A DNA stretch of 24,063 nt from Sulfurimonas sp. (GTDB lineage: Bacteria > Campylobacterota > Campylobacteria > Campylobacterales > Sulfurimonadaceae), in the NCBI GenBank assembly GCA_015487435.1, contig WFPU01000210.1, forward strand, positions 1-24,063, read 5' to 3'. A program made the translations under genes and the position numbers. The notes below the pieces were generated by a model. That model did not search any database. It was not told where the DNA came from and was given only the letters and a program-made list of their open reading frames with translations. Positions 7,892 through 15,221 of this stretch are shown piece by piece; the stretch's first letter is position 1; every line of letters starts with the position of its first letter.

Positions 7892-8857
7892 TTAATATTT
7901 AATACCAGTAGCTACTTTTATTTTTTCAATAGTTGGAATTGCAAGTTTTCGTGCTTTATTCGCTCCAATTTTTAAAATTTCTCTTACTTTGTCTTGATTT
8001 TTTTTATAATATTCACGTTTATCTCTAAACTCTCTAAAGTATTCCCACATAACTTCACTAAGATAAATTTTAAAGTGACCGTGACCCTCTCCACCTCGTT
8101 TATATCTATCTTGAAGTTCTTTGAGGTTATCACCCTCTAAAAATAGTTTTGCCATATTGTAAACATTACAGTTTTCATACTCTTTTGGTGACTCCATCGC
8201 TACATTTTCGGTAACAATTTTTTTGATTGTTTTGAGTTGTTTTTTCTCTTCACCGAAAATATTAACAATATTTCCGTAACTTTTGGACATCTTTTGTCCA
8301 TCTATTCCTGGGACTGTTTGAACCTCTTCTTGAATACGAAACTCTGGAATAGTTAAAATATCGCCATATTGATTATTAAATTTAGTTGCAATATCGCGAG
8401 CAATCTCAACATGTTGAATTTGATCTTTTCCAACAGGTACAATTTCTGAGCCAAAAAGTAAAATATCTGCTGCCATTAAAACAGGATAAGAAAAAAGTGA
8501 ATGGTTTGAAGCAATTCCACGAGCAGTTTTATCTTTATAGCTATGAGCACGCTCTAAAAGCCCCATAGGGGTAAATGATGAAAGAATCCAGTAAAGTTCT
8601 AAAACTTCTTTTACATCTGATTGAACCCAAAAAGTTGATTTATCAGGATCAATTCCTAAAGCCAAAAAATCAGTAGCACATTGCATTGTAAGTTCACTTA
8701 ATCTTTTACCATCTGATACAGATGTCATTGCATGATAGTTTGCGATAAAAGCAAAAGTATCACTTGTTTTTTGAGCTTCTACCATCTGTTTAATAGAACC
8801 AAAATAGTTCCCAATATGTAAATCTCCTGATGGCTGAATACCTGTTAATACTTTCAT
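7892..8857 (-). CDS. trpS: Tryptophanyl-tRNA synthetase
   Basis: Class I aminoacyl-tRNA synthetase charging tRNA-Trp; cytosolic dimer. At 321 aa it is slightly shorter than the E. coli enzyme (334 aa). The HIGH-type motif is HIGN at 14-17 within GIQPSGDLHIGNYFG, and the KMSKS loop is at 189-193 in PGIDGQKMSKSYGN. The family-typical PVGKDQIQHVE segment is at 141-151. GGAG lies 9 nt upstream of the ATG, and a minus-strand TATAAT at 8900-8905 is a reasonable promoter. The gene is divergent from hpf. In C. jejuni trpS is, as I recall, close to der and aroK; here about 3.9 kb of other sequence separates trpS from der. Confidence 0.96.
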   Translation of the reverse strand: MKVLTGIQPSGDLHIGNYFGSIKQMVEAQKTSDTFAFIANYHAMTSVSDGKRLSELTMQCATDFLALGIDPDKSTFWVQSDVKEVLELYWILSSFTPMGLLERAHSYKDKTARGIASNHSLFSYPVLMAADILLFGSEIVPVGKDQIQHVEIARDIATKFNNQYGDILTIPEFRIQEEVQTVPGIDGQKMSKSYGNIVNIFGEEKKQLKTIKKIVTENVAMESPKEYENCNVYNMAKLFLEGDNLKELQDRYKRGGEGHGHFKIYLSEVMWEYFREFRDKREYYKKNQDKVREILKIGANKARKLAIPTIEKIKVATGIKY

Positions 8858-8899
8858 TTTTTATAACTCCATAAACTAAATAATATAATTTTTTTTGAC

Positions 8900-8905
8900 A
8901 TTATA
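8900..8905 (-). promoter_or_regulatory. Candidate -10 box for trpS
   Basis: TATAAT on the minus strand 43 nt before the trpS ATG, preceded by T/A-rich sequence. The rest of the 200-bp trpS/hpf divergent gap (8858-9057) shows no other clear signal except the hpf SD (AAAGGA, about 7 nt before its ATG). Confidence 0.4.
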
Positions 8906-9057
8906 TCAAAACTACTAAAAAGTAAATGCTAAAAGTGTTATCATTTAATTGATAAAGAGTGGCAAGATTACTCGTTATATCAAAAACTATATTCCTTTTG
9001 GGTTAGATTTTACAAGTAAAATTTATTCTTTGGAGGGATTTTTATAAAGGATTTATA

Positions 9058-9387
9058 ATGAATGTTCAAATTCAAGCAAAAGATATTACACTTCAGGCTA
9101 GCACAAGAGCACATATTCAATCAGCAATTGATTGTTTTACAAAATATTCACTAGATATTACCTCAGTAAATGTACACTTAAAAGCAGAAAAAAAAAGAGT
9201 ATCGATAGAATTTGATATTCGTATTGCTCATGCACAACCAATAGTTATCTCTCAAAGTGATAATAATTTAGATGCAGCTATAGATTTGGCGATTGACCGT
9301 GCTACAAAAGCTCTTCGTAGACTACACGATAAAATTGTTTCTCACAAAGCTGTATCTATTAAAGATTTAGAAACAATAGACTCTTAG
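9058..9387 (+). CDS. hpf: Ribosome hibernation-promoting factor, short form (HPF/YfiA family)
   Basis: Binds the 30S decoding region of idle ribosomes and blocks translation during starvation or stationary phase. At 109 aa this is the short (HPF/YfiA-like) form and lacks the C-terminal dimerisation domain of long HPF. Visible family features are the opening MNVQIQAKDITLQASTRAHI, a central basic beta-strand (KAEKKRVSIEFDIRI), and the closing helix DAAIDLAIDRATKALRRLHD with its basic face. The ATG follows a good SD (AAAGGATTTATA). hemJ starts 21 nt downstream in the same direction and may be cotranscribed. The family is clear; the name raiA/yfiA would be an acceptable alternative. Confidence 0.88.
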   Translation: MNVQIQAKDITLQASTRAHIQSAIDCFTKYSLDITSVNVHLKAEKKRVSIEFDIRIAHAQPIVISQSDNNLDAAIDLAIDRATKALRRLHDKIVSHKAVSIKDLETIDS

Positions 9388-9408
9388 TTTTTTAGTAAAA
9401 GTATTTAT

Positions 9409-9924
9409 ATGGATTATTATTTATGGATTGTTACTTTTCATATAATGGCGGTTTTATCATGGATGGCGATGCTTTTTTATCAACCAAGATTGTATGTATA
9501 CCATACTGAGCATAAAGATAAACCAGATTTTGTTAAAGTTGTAAAGATTCAAGAATACAAGATGTACAAATATATAGGTCTCCCTGCAATGTGGGCGACT
9601 ATTATTAGTGGGATTTTGATGTTATATCTTAGACCAGATTTATTACAAAGTGATGGTTGGATGCATGCTAAAATCTTAGTAGTTATTGTGCTAACGGCAT
9701 ATTCATTCTCTTTGGAGCATTATAGAGTTCAGCTTGAAAAAGATAATTATTCTAAAAGTGGAAACTTTTTTAGAGCTTATAATGAAGTGCCAACTGTATT
9801 ATCTTTACTAATTGTAGGATATGTGATTACTAAAACATTTTCTTTAGCTTTTACTTTTATAACTTTAGCAATTGGTGCTTTTGTGATTTATAGAGTGATA
9901 AAACAGACACCAAAAAATACTTAA
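9409..9924 (+). CDS. hemJ: Protoporphyrinogen oxidase HemJ (TIGR00701-type membrane protein)
   Basis: HemJ oxidises protoporphyrinogen IX to protoporphyrin IX, the penultimate step of heme biosynthesis, in the inner membrane. The 171 aa form about four or five hydrophobic helices. The family signature is clear at the N-terminus: LWIVTFHIMAVLSWMAMLFY with the conserved H11, then QPRLYVYHTE. The second conserved block is GWMHAKILVVIVLTAYSF with its lysine. The SD is weak. It probably works in the same pathway as HemB, encoded 4 kb away. The gene ends directly before the direct repeat at 9926. In other genomes this family is sometimes listed only as a conserved membrane protein. Confidence 0.88.
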   Translation: MDYYLWIVTFHIMAVLSWMAMLFYQPRLYVYHTEHKDKPDFVKVVKIQEYKMYKYIGLPAMWATIISGILMLYLRPDLLQSDGWMHAKILVVIVLTAYSFSLEHYRVQLEKDNYSKSGNFFRAYNEVPTVLSLLIVGYVITKTFSLAFTFITLAIGAFVIYRVIKQTPKNT

Positions 9925-9925
9925 A

Positions 9926-9960
9926 CTAGTTCCCAAGTTTTACTTGTAAATTCATACAAG
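9926..9960 (+). repeat. 35-bp hairpin repeat, left copy (second repeat family)
   Basis: Starts CTAGTTCCCAAGTTTTACTT and ends ATTCATACAAG. It matches the element at 12688-12722 at 31 of 35 positions in the same orientation. The hairpin stem seen in the right copy (TTCCCAAGT/ACTTGGGAA) is broken by two substitutions here. It starts 2 nt after the hemJ stop. Confidence 0.8.
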
Positions 9961-9963
9961 TGA

Positions 9964-10092
9964 GTTAACATAAAGCGTTCTGATTTAGAATTTATAAAAC
10001 AAAGAATAAATGATATTGCTATGTCATATCAAAATATCATTCAAGCACTAGTTCATAATTATGCTACTGGGAAATTAAAACTAAATATATAA
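9964..10092 (+). pseudogene. Remnant of a CopG/BrnA-like antitoxin C-terminus
   Basis: The frame reads IKRSDLEFIKQRINDIAMSY then QNIIQALVHNYATGKL and stops at TAA 10090-10092. From memory this resembles the C-terminal half of small ribbon-helix-helix antitoxins (pattern SDLE-IK-x-KA-x-x-x-G-x-PYQTLI-x-x-LH-x-Y-x-G-KL). There is no N-terminal half: a TGA at 9961-9963 interrupts the frame right at the edge of the 35-bp repeat, and the only ATG (10021) would give 23 codons without an SD. No toxin partner is present. Fragment status is seen directly; family assignment is inference. Confidence 0.4.
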
Positions 10093-10280
10093 AAATTTTG
10101 AAAACTTATTTCTCACATTTAATGATATAATTGTCAATAGCTTTTTTATTTTTGGGTAATACTATTAGTGCTACAAAAAGTAACACTACCCTCCTAATAT
10201 AATTTTCTAGTTGTAACAAAAAATTAAATAATCATTTATGCTACCATATCAAACAATAACTTAACTAAAAAGGCTTTATA
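10093..10280. other. AT-rich non-coding stretch before the secreted-protein operon
   Basis: With the repeat and remnant above, this completes the 356-bp gap between hemJ and the Ig-like gene. It holds no open frame of note. A weak inverted repeat (GGGTA near 10155 to TACCC near 10192) has too short a stem to call a terminator. AAAAAGG about 8 nt before the ATG at 10281 is the ribosome-binding site. No convincing promoter was identified. Confidence 0.5.
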
Positions 10281-11486
10281 ATGTTAAATTTAATAAAAAA
10301 ATTATCATTACTCTTTCTCTTTTCACTTACTCTTCAAGCACAAACAGGACTCTCTCAAAAACACTTAATCTCTCTTTCTCCTGAGCCATCAGCACAAGAA
10401 ATATCAGCTGATACATCAATAGAAGTGCAATATGACCTTAATATATCTAAACACTCTCTTCACAAAAGAGCAATAGTTCTTACAAATGTTAATCATAAAA
10501 AGATAAAAGGAAAGGTAAGTATAAAAAATGCAAACACTCTTATCTTTACTCCAAATGAAGAGTTAGGGAGTGGAGAGTATAGAGTTAAAGTAAAAAAGAT
10601 AAATCTTCAAGACTATACACCAAATACAAGATTTAAAAGATTTGCTAAAAGATTCTGTTCATACTTTTATGATGATGTAAAAGAGTGTAGACTCTATAGA
10701 TATGCAAGTAGAGTAAAAACTAAACCAATAAAATACTCTTTTAGTGTAGATGACAACAAACCTAAAATAGTAAGAATAAGCCTTAGTAAATCAAACATAC
10801 AACTAAATGAAGATAACACAACTACCATAAGTGTAAACGCTAAGTATGATGATAATACAAGCATAGATATAACAAACAGTATAGAGTGGATAATAAGTAA
10901 TCCAAACATCATTTCGATAGATAAAAATATAATCACTCCAATAAAAGAAGGAACTACAACACTACAAGCGAAGTTTAACAATCAAACAACAGCAGAAATT
11001 TCACTCACAGTTTACAAAGAAATAAACGGCTATAAACTCCCACCTGAACCAGACCCAACAATCAACAACTCTACTCTGCTTGGAATAGATTCAAACAACA
11101 ATGGAGTTAGAGACGACGTAGAGAGATGGATATTTTTAGAGATGGAGATATATAACGGATATGAAAAGATTGAGCAGGTTATTGCTATGCAGGAGGCAAA
11201 AGCTAATCAGATGGCAATGATAGACCCTACTAATGCATATGACAAAGTGCATGATGTAATGAAAGCTGCTTTAGATTGTTGGGCCTGGTATAGCCACTCT
11301 AAAAGTTTGCCATTTGATGATGGAATGATGAAATTTAGCAGAATATTACAAGATAAATCATTCAACACTAAAGAAAGACTAAAAACCTATTGGCAGTATG
11401 ATAGTACCTTAGCAGGCAGAGTATTTAGTTCAACACCGACACTAAAAACTAAAACTCAATGTGAAATCAGCATTGATGAACTGTAG
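10281..11486 (+). CDS. Secreted protein with two bacterial Ig-like domains and a C-terminal domain of unknown function
   Basis: 401 aa with a signal peptide (KKLSLLFLFSLTLQA, probable cleavage after A20). Residues about 28-157 look like a Big_5 (SbsA-type) Ig-like domain, with the typical SLSPEPSAQEI opening and TLIFTPNEELGSGEYRVKV; an insertion in it carries C126 and C136, a possible disulfide. Residues about 163-246 look like a Big_2 domain, including the EGTTTLQAKF strand. The C-terminal part (250-401) begins LPPEPDPTINNSTLLGID and has a Ca-site-like DSNNNGVRDD at 270-279; the rest I do not recognise. All 14 arginines use AGA, unlike the CGT-rich pump gene. It is the first gene of a two-gene operon with the secreted hydrolase, 11 nt downstream. 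Function unknown; an extracellular or periplasmic binding or scaffolding role is inference. Confidence 0.65.
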   Translation: MLNLIKKLSLLFLFSLTLQAQTGLSQKHLISLSPEPSAQEISADTSIEVQYDLNISKHSLHKRAIVLTNVNHKKIKGKVSIKNANTLIFTPNEELGSGEYRVKVKKINLQDYTPNTRFKRFAKRFCSYFYDDVKECRLYRYASRVKTKPIKYSFSVDDNKPKIVRISLSKSNIQLNEDNTTTISVNAKYDDNTSIDITNSIEWIISNPNIISIDKNIITPIKEGTTTLQAKFNNQTTAEISLTVYKEINGYKLPPEPDPTINNSTLLGIDSNNNGVRDDVERWIFLEMEIYNGYEKIEQVIAMQEAKANQMAMIDPTNAYDKVHDVMKAALDCWAWYSHSKSLPFDDGMMKFSRILQDKSFNTKERLKTYWQYDSTLAGRVFSSTPTLKTKTQCEISIDEL

Positions 11487-11497
11487 GAGAGAAGATT

Positions 11498-12649
11498 ATG
11501 AAAAAAACATTACTAATATTACTTTTTAGCTTAACACTTTTTGCAAACACTGACTCTTGTAAACTTGATGTTTACTATGGAAATGGTGTTTGGAATAATT
11601 CAAAACAAGCTGAAGCATCTATGCTGAAATTAAAACAGTTTATGCAAATAAATAATCGAATACACTTTCTTGTAGCTGATGATGGGGAGACTTATAGTTT
11701 TAAATATGCACATAATGAACCTCATGGAAAAATCAATGATATGATTGAAACATATTGGCAACTATATGAGAGTGGGCAAATTAGTGAGCTTTATTTTTCA
11801 TTTGTTGCAAATGCCTTAGATGGAGTAGATAATACTAATCCAGATGAAGAAGCTTTTAGAGAAAGAATTAGAAATATTATAGCTACATACAATCTTGATG
11901 TAGCTACAATGATTAAAAACTATAGAGACTATAGTTTAGATGCTCGACACAATGTACTTCTAGTAGCACACTCGCAAGGAAATCTGTTTGGTAATAAAAT
12001 GTATACCTTATTAACAGATGAAGAAAAAAAGAAGTTTAAAATGATTTCTGTAGCAACTCCAGCAAATAATGTAACTGGCAATTACTCATTAGGTGCCCCA
12101 TACACTACAATAGTGTTGGACTATACTATAGCTCTTATCAAAAATAGTTTTCCTGGCAATGCAGGTGGATTTGGGCATACATTTGTAGATTCATATCTTA
12201 ATTCTGGTACTTTTGAAACAAGAATGAAAATCAATTCAGATATAACTAATGCAGTAAATCTTTTAGATCAAAACATTTGTGCTACATACAAATACTTTAG
12301 ATTCATTGCATATATGTGTCCATCAAGAAGTGATACGGAACTTGAAGTAGGTATTTATGGTTCAAGAGTGATAAATAGTAGTGGTGTATTAAAAGAGGAA
12401 CTAGTTACGAACGATAGTAAAATACGCATACCTCGTGATTCAAATGGACAATGTCCACTTCAAGGATGGGATTATATTACAGATATACCCACCTATGATA
12501 AAGATGGTTGTACAGCATATAGATTTGATGATACTTCTTATCAAATATTAGATTATTTAGCTGGACAAACTTATGATAATGAGTATACATGTGCTCAGTA
12601 TCAACTTTCTAGTAGTGTATATGATACTTTAAAAGCTTTGGAACAATAA
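11498..12649 (+). CDS. Secreted alpha/beta-hydrolase-like (putative lipase/esterase) protein
   Basis: 383 aa with a signal peptide (KKTLLILLFSLTLFA, probable cleavage after A17). The likely nucleophile elbow is AHSQG at 157-161 (S159) at the end of a hydrophobic strand (HNVLLVAHSQGN), the layout of lipase/esterase alpha/beta hydrolases with Ala in the first Gly position. H227 in GHTFVDSYL is the best catalytic-His candidate; the acid is not assignable by eye. The C-terminal 100 residues contain several Cys and show no domain I know. AGGAG overlaps the stop of the upstream Ig-like gene and sits 8 nt before the ATG, so the two are coupled. Substrate unknown: lipid, ester or glycan-ester are all possible. 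The chance that the fold call is right is good; enzymatic activity is inferred. Confidence 0.6.
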   Translation: MKKTLLILLFSLTLFANTDSCKLDVYYGNGVWNNSKQAEASMLKLKQFMQINNRIHFLVADDGETYSFKYAHNEPHGKINDMIETYWQLYESGQISELYFSFVANALDGVDNTNPDEEAFRERIRNIIATYNLDVATMIKNYRDYSLDARHNVLLVAHSQGNLFGNKMYTLLTDEEKKKFKMISVATPANNVTGNYSLGAPYTTIVLDYTIALIKNSFPGNAGGFGHTFVDSYLNSGTFETRMKINSDITNAVNLLDQNICATYKYFRFIAYMCPSRSDTELEVGIYGSRVINSSGVLKEELVTNDSKIRIPRDSNGQCPLQGWDYITDIPTYDKDGCTAYRFDDTSYQILDYLAGQTYDNEYTCAQYQLSSSVYDTLKALEQ

Positions 12650-12656
12650 AACATTC

Positions 12657-12687
12657 AAATCTGCATGCCTATAGGGGTGTAGATTTT
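12657..12687 (+). terminator. Terminator of the secreted-protein operon
   Basis: Imperfect stem AAATCT-x-CA...CC, loop TATA, GG...TG-x-AGATTT, followed by TTT, starting 8 nt after the hydrolase stop. Confidence 0.5.
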
Positions 12688-12722
12688 CTAGTTCCCAAGT
12701 TGTACTTGGGAATTCATACATG
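12688..12722 (+). repeat. 35-bp hairpin repeat, right copy (second repeat family)
   Basis: CTAGTTCCCAAGTTGTACTT... with a clean 9-bp hairpin (TTCCCAAGT, loop TGT, ACTTGGGAA, 12692-12712). Same orientation and 31/35 identical to 9926-9960; together they bracket the antitoxin remnant and the secreted operon. I recall similar TTCCCA...TGGGAA repeats being widespread in Proteobacteria. Confidence 0.8.
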
Positions 12723-12753
12723 TAGACATACCCATTGTGAGCAAGTTAAGAGT

Positions 12754-14241
12754 CTACTTCTCCCCCCTCTTTTTAGCTTTAAAGAGTAGTGGAGTCCCCG
12801 TAAAATTAAAAGCTTCTCTTAGTTTATTAGTAAGATACCTTCTATAAGTAAAATGAAGACCTTTTGGTTTGTTCATAATAATAGCTATCTTTGGTGGACG
12901 AGTTTCATACTGAGTAGTATAGTATATGCGTATAACTTGACCATGCATAGTTGGAAGTTGATGGCGTTGAAGAGCTTTATCCATTACAGCATTTAGCTGA
13001 GATGTTGTGATACGCTGAGAGTAGTTATCGTTTATCTCTAAAATCATGTCGTGAAGTTTATCAACTCTTTGGTGTGATTTTGCGGACAGAGTGATAATAG
13101 GGGCATAAGATAAAAACTTAAATCTATCACGAACTTCTAAGATAATTTTATCATGTTCTTTCCTATCTGCAATATCCCATTTGTTTAATACTATGATACA
13201 TGCAAGTCTATTTTCATCAACCAAACCAGCTATCTTTTCATCTAAATCTAAAAATGGTTCACTTGCATCGAGAACAACAAGTGCCATATTTGAATTTTCT
13301 AGCATTTCTTTTGTTCGCATTAGAGCATATTTTTCAATTCCAAGTATTTTTCCACGACGACGAAGACCAGCTGTATCTACAAATGTAAGTTGTTTGTCTT
13401 GGTAGTTTATTGTCTCATCGATTGGGTCTATAGTTGTTCCAGCTACAGAACTAACTACCGAGCGCTCTTCTCCAAGTAATGCATTTAAAAGTGAGCTTTT
13501 TCCAACATTTGTACGACCAATAATTGCAATTTTTATATGATTAATATCGTCTTCATTAAACTCTTTTATTTTGTCATTTTGAGCAAAAATAGAATCATCA
13601 ATAACTGCTTCTTCATCTAAAAACATAGCTTGGTTAAAATAACCATCATCTTCTTCATCTTTAATTTCATTAAAGAAATCTTCATCATTCATATCATCTA
13701 TTTCTGGAGCTATTATCTCTATCTCTTCATCGTCATTTTCTTTAATAATATCTTCATCTGGAATTTGTTTATAGACCCAATCAAGTAAATCAACTGTTCC
13801 ACGATTATGAGCTACAGATATGCCAAAAATAGCATCAGTTCCAAACTCATAAAACTCCCAAAGTTTCTCTTTCATCTTGTCGTTATCTATTTTATTTACA
13901 ACAAGGGCTACATTTTTACCAAGAGTTTGAAGTTCATAAAAAAGTTTTTTATCCTCATCTTCAGGAAGACCTTTTCCATCAACCATATAAAGAATTATGT
14001 CGGCTTTGTAAGCAGCTTTTAATGACATCTCTTTAATTTTATCAAACAGCTCACAACCTTTATCTAATCCACCAGTGTCGAGTAAAAGAGCTTGTTTATT
14101 ATTTATTACAACCTCTCTTCTTTTGACATCACGCGTTGTTCCAGCTAAGTCAGATGTAATTGCATCTCTTTTTTTTATCAAACGGTTAAATAGTGAGCTT
14201 TTTCCAACATTTGGACGACCAATAATGGCAATTTTTTTCAT
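12754..14241 (-). CDS. der: Ribosome-assembly GTPase Der (EngA)
   Basis: Double-GTPase needed for maturation of the 50S subunit; cytosolic. The ATG at 14241 gives MKKIAIIGRPNVGKS and has AAGG 6 nt upstream; a longer frame back to 14316 adds 25 residues with no SD and no family match. The 495-aa protein has G domain 1 (GRPNVGKS 8-15, DTGG 55-58, NKID 116-119) and G domain 2 (GRTNVGKS 242-249, DTAGL 289-293, NKWD 353-356), then the C-terminal KH-like domain ending in a basic tail. The linker between the G domains (about 161-235) is long and very acidic. The gene converges on the secreted-hydrolase operon. Confidence 0.96.
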   Translation of the reverse strand: MKKIAIIGRPNVGKSSLFNRLIKKRDAITSDLAGTTRDVKRREVVINNKQALLLDTGGLDKGCELFDKIKEMSLKAAYKADIILYMVDGKGLPEDEDKKLFYELQTLGKNVALVVNKIDNDKMKEKLWEFYEFGTDAIFGISVAHNRGTVDLLDWVYKQIPDEDIIKENDDEEIEIIAPEIDDMNDEDFFNEIKDEEDDGYFNQAMFLDEEAVIDDSIFAQNDKIKEFNEDDINHIKIAIIGRTNVGKSSLLNALLGEERSVVSSVAGTTIDPIDETINYQDKQLTFVDTAGLRRRGKILGIEKYALMRTKEMLENSNMALVVLDASEPFLDLDEKIAGLVDENRLACIIVLNKWDIADRKEHDKIILEVRDRFKFLSYAPIITLSAKSHQRVDKLHDMILEINDNYSQRITTSQLNAVMDKALQRHQLPTMHGQVIRIYYTTQYETRPPKIAIIMNKPKGLHFTYRRYLTNKLREAFNFTGTPLLFKAKKRGEK

Positions 14242-14312
14242 AGGATACCTTGAGAAATTAATAATATAGAAGTGCGAAAGATTAATATATTTTGAAATTA
14301 TATCTAAAAATG

Positions 14313-14378
14313 CCATTGATTTGAGCGTATGGAATATTTTTTATAAAATATTCACGGAAGCTCAGAAAAAATCAATGG
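14313..14378. other. Long interrupted inverted repeat upstream of der
   Basis: Three nested paired blocks: CCATTGATTT (14313-14322) with AAATCAATGG (14369-14378); GAGC (14323-14326) with GCTC (14360-14363); GAATATTTT (14332-14340) with AAAATATTC (14345-14353), loop TTAT. It lies between the LPP20 gene terminator and the der start (minus strand), so it could sit in the der leader or be a decayed repeat element. Confidence 0.6.
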
Positions 14379-14406
14379 TACTTATGATTTGAACATATGA
14401 AGAATA

Positions 14407-14427
14407 TTACTCCCTAAATGGGAGTAA
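14407..14427 (-). terminator. Terminator after the LPP20 lipoprotein gene
   Basis: Perfect 8-bp stem TTACTCCC/GGGAGTAA with a 5-nt loop, 8 nt past the lipoprotein stop, followed on the minus strand by TATTCTT. The U tract is weak. Confidence 0.55.
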
Positions 14428-14435
14428 CTATAAGG

Positions 14436-15014
14436 TTAGTCTGAAGGAAACTCTTTGTCAAGTTTTTCTAAAGCATTTTGAGATTGAAACATTTGCCATA
14501 AAGCATTGTCATTTTTAAAACTAGTCTTAACAGAGTCTTTAACAGTTTTATTTACACTAGATGCTGGAACAGTCACAAGCATATAAAGTGAACCTGATGG
14601 AGATGTCCAAACATCAACACCTTTTGAACCTTTTAGATCAATTTTTGCAAGTTGTTTAGAAACAGCAGTTGTAACTTGGTCTACAGTTTCATTGTTACCA
14701 TTACCCGTTGTGCGAGTAAAAGTCTCAACTTTGTCTTTTACTTGAGATTCTATCTGTTGAGCTAAGTCTGAACGACCATTAGCAGCTGCAACTTTTCTCA
14801 TATGACCCATTCCTGCAGCACTTTTTTTAGCTACACCAACACCAGCATATGCACCCTCAACCATAGGTATACAGGTCCATTTTGGAGCAAGAACATTTTC
14901 TTGTTTACAGCGAAAATCAGCTTTCGGATCAGCTTTTGGTTCTTTGTCACTACATCCTGTAATTGTAAAAGCTAGTAAACCTGCTAAAGCAATTGAACTA
15001 ATAGTCTTGATCAT
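14436..15014 (-). CDS. LPP20-family outer-membrane lipoprotein
   Basis: 192-aa lipoprotein: signal peptide with lipobox ITGC (lipidated C21) followed by a charged spacer, then an LPP20-type domain. The layout resembles H. pylori Lpp20: a GVGVAKKSAAG turn, an Ala-rich helix with NGRSDLAQQIESQVKDKVET, then KQLAKIDLKG and a final strand SGSLYMLVTVPASSV. Such proteins are surface or outer-membrane lipoproteins of unknown biochemical role, widespread in Campylobacterota; relatives (FlgP) support the flagellum, but this one lacks clear FlgP features. The ATG has AAGGA upstream and a TATAAT box at 15045-15050. A second LPP20-like gene lies upstream in the same direction. Confidence 0.82.
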   Translation of the reverse strand: MIKTISSIALAGLLAFTITGCSDKEPKADPKADFRCKQENVLAPKWTCIPMVEGAYAGVGVAKKSAAGMGHMRKVAAANGRSDLAQQIESQVKDKVETFTRTTGNGNNETVDQVTTAVSKQLAKIDLKGSKGVDVWTSPSGSLYMLVTVPASSVNKTVKDSVKTSFKNDNALWQMFQSQNALEKLDKEFPSD

Positions 15015-15044
15015 AATTAACTTCCTTAAATATAATATATGAAA

Positions 15045-15050
15045 ATTATA
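15045..15050 (-). promoter_or_regulatory. -10 box for the LPP20 lipoprotein gene
   Basis: TATAAT on the minus strand in the context GGGTATAATTTTC, giving a leader of about 24 nt that contains the AAGGA SD. Confidence 0.55.
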
Positions 15051-15077
15051 CCCTTATAATCTTAAGTAATTGTTATT

Positions 15078-15221
15078 GAGATCTTTGATTAGTTATAAGT
15101 TAGATTCCAAGTCAAGCTTGGAATGACGAAGTAAGCGTCACTTTAAATCAAGTTTAATGTGATGATAGTTTCGTCATTCTGGACTTGATCCAGAATCTAA
15201 TAGCTAATTCTTCAAAGAGCT
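15078..15221. repeat. Dispersed palindromic repeat, copy 3, enlarged centre
   Basis: Left arm TTAGATTCCAAGTCAAGCTT..., right arm GTCATTCTGGACTTGATCCA... running into TCTAATAGCTAATTC and TTCAAAGAGC, which mirror the left end GAGATCTTTGATTAG. The centre carries an extra hairpin (TCAC-x-x-TAAA...TTTA-x-x-GTGA, about 15138-15165). The right edge touches the stop codon of the next lipoprotein gene at 15222. Confidence 0.85.

Noticed and set aside
10155..10196. Terminator downstream of hemJ (GGGTA...TACCC)
   Set aside because: Only a 5-bp outer stem with an unpaired interior and no T tract; alternative pairings are equally good.
13181..13405. Open frame on the + strand inside der
   Set aside because: Antisense shadow of a well-conserved GTPase gene with no SD and no recognisable product; the same applies to the other short frames opposite hemB, trpS, djlA, nusB, mqnC and the RND pump.
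14242..14316. 25-residue N-terminal extension of Der
   Set aside because: No SD, no family match; the ATG at 14241 has an SD and begins exactly at the conserved MKKIAIIGRPNVGKS.
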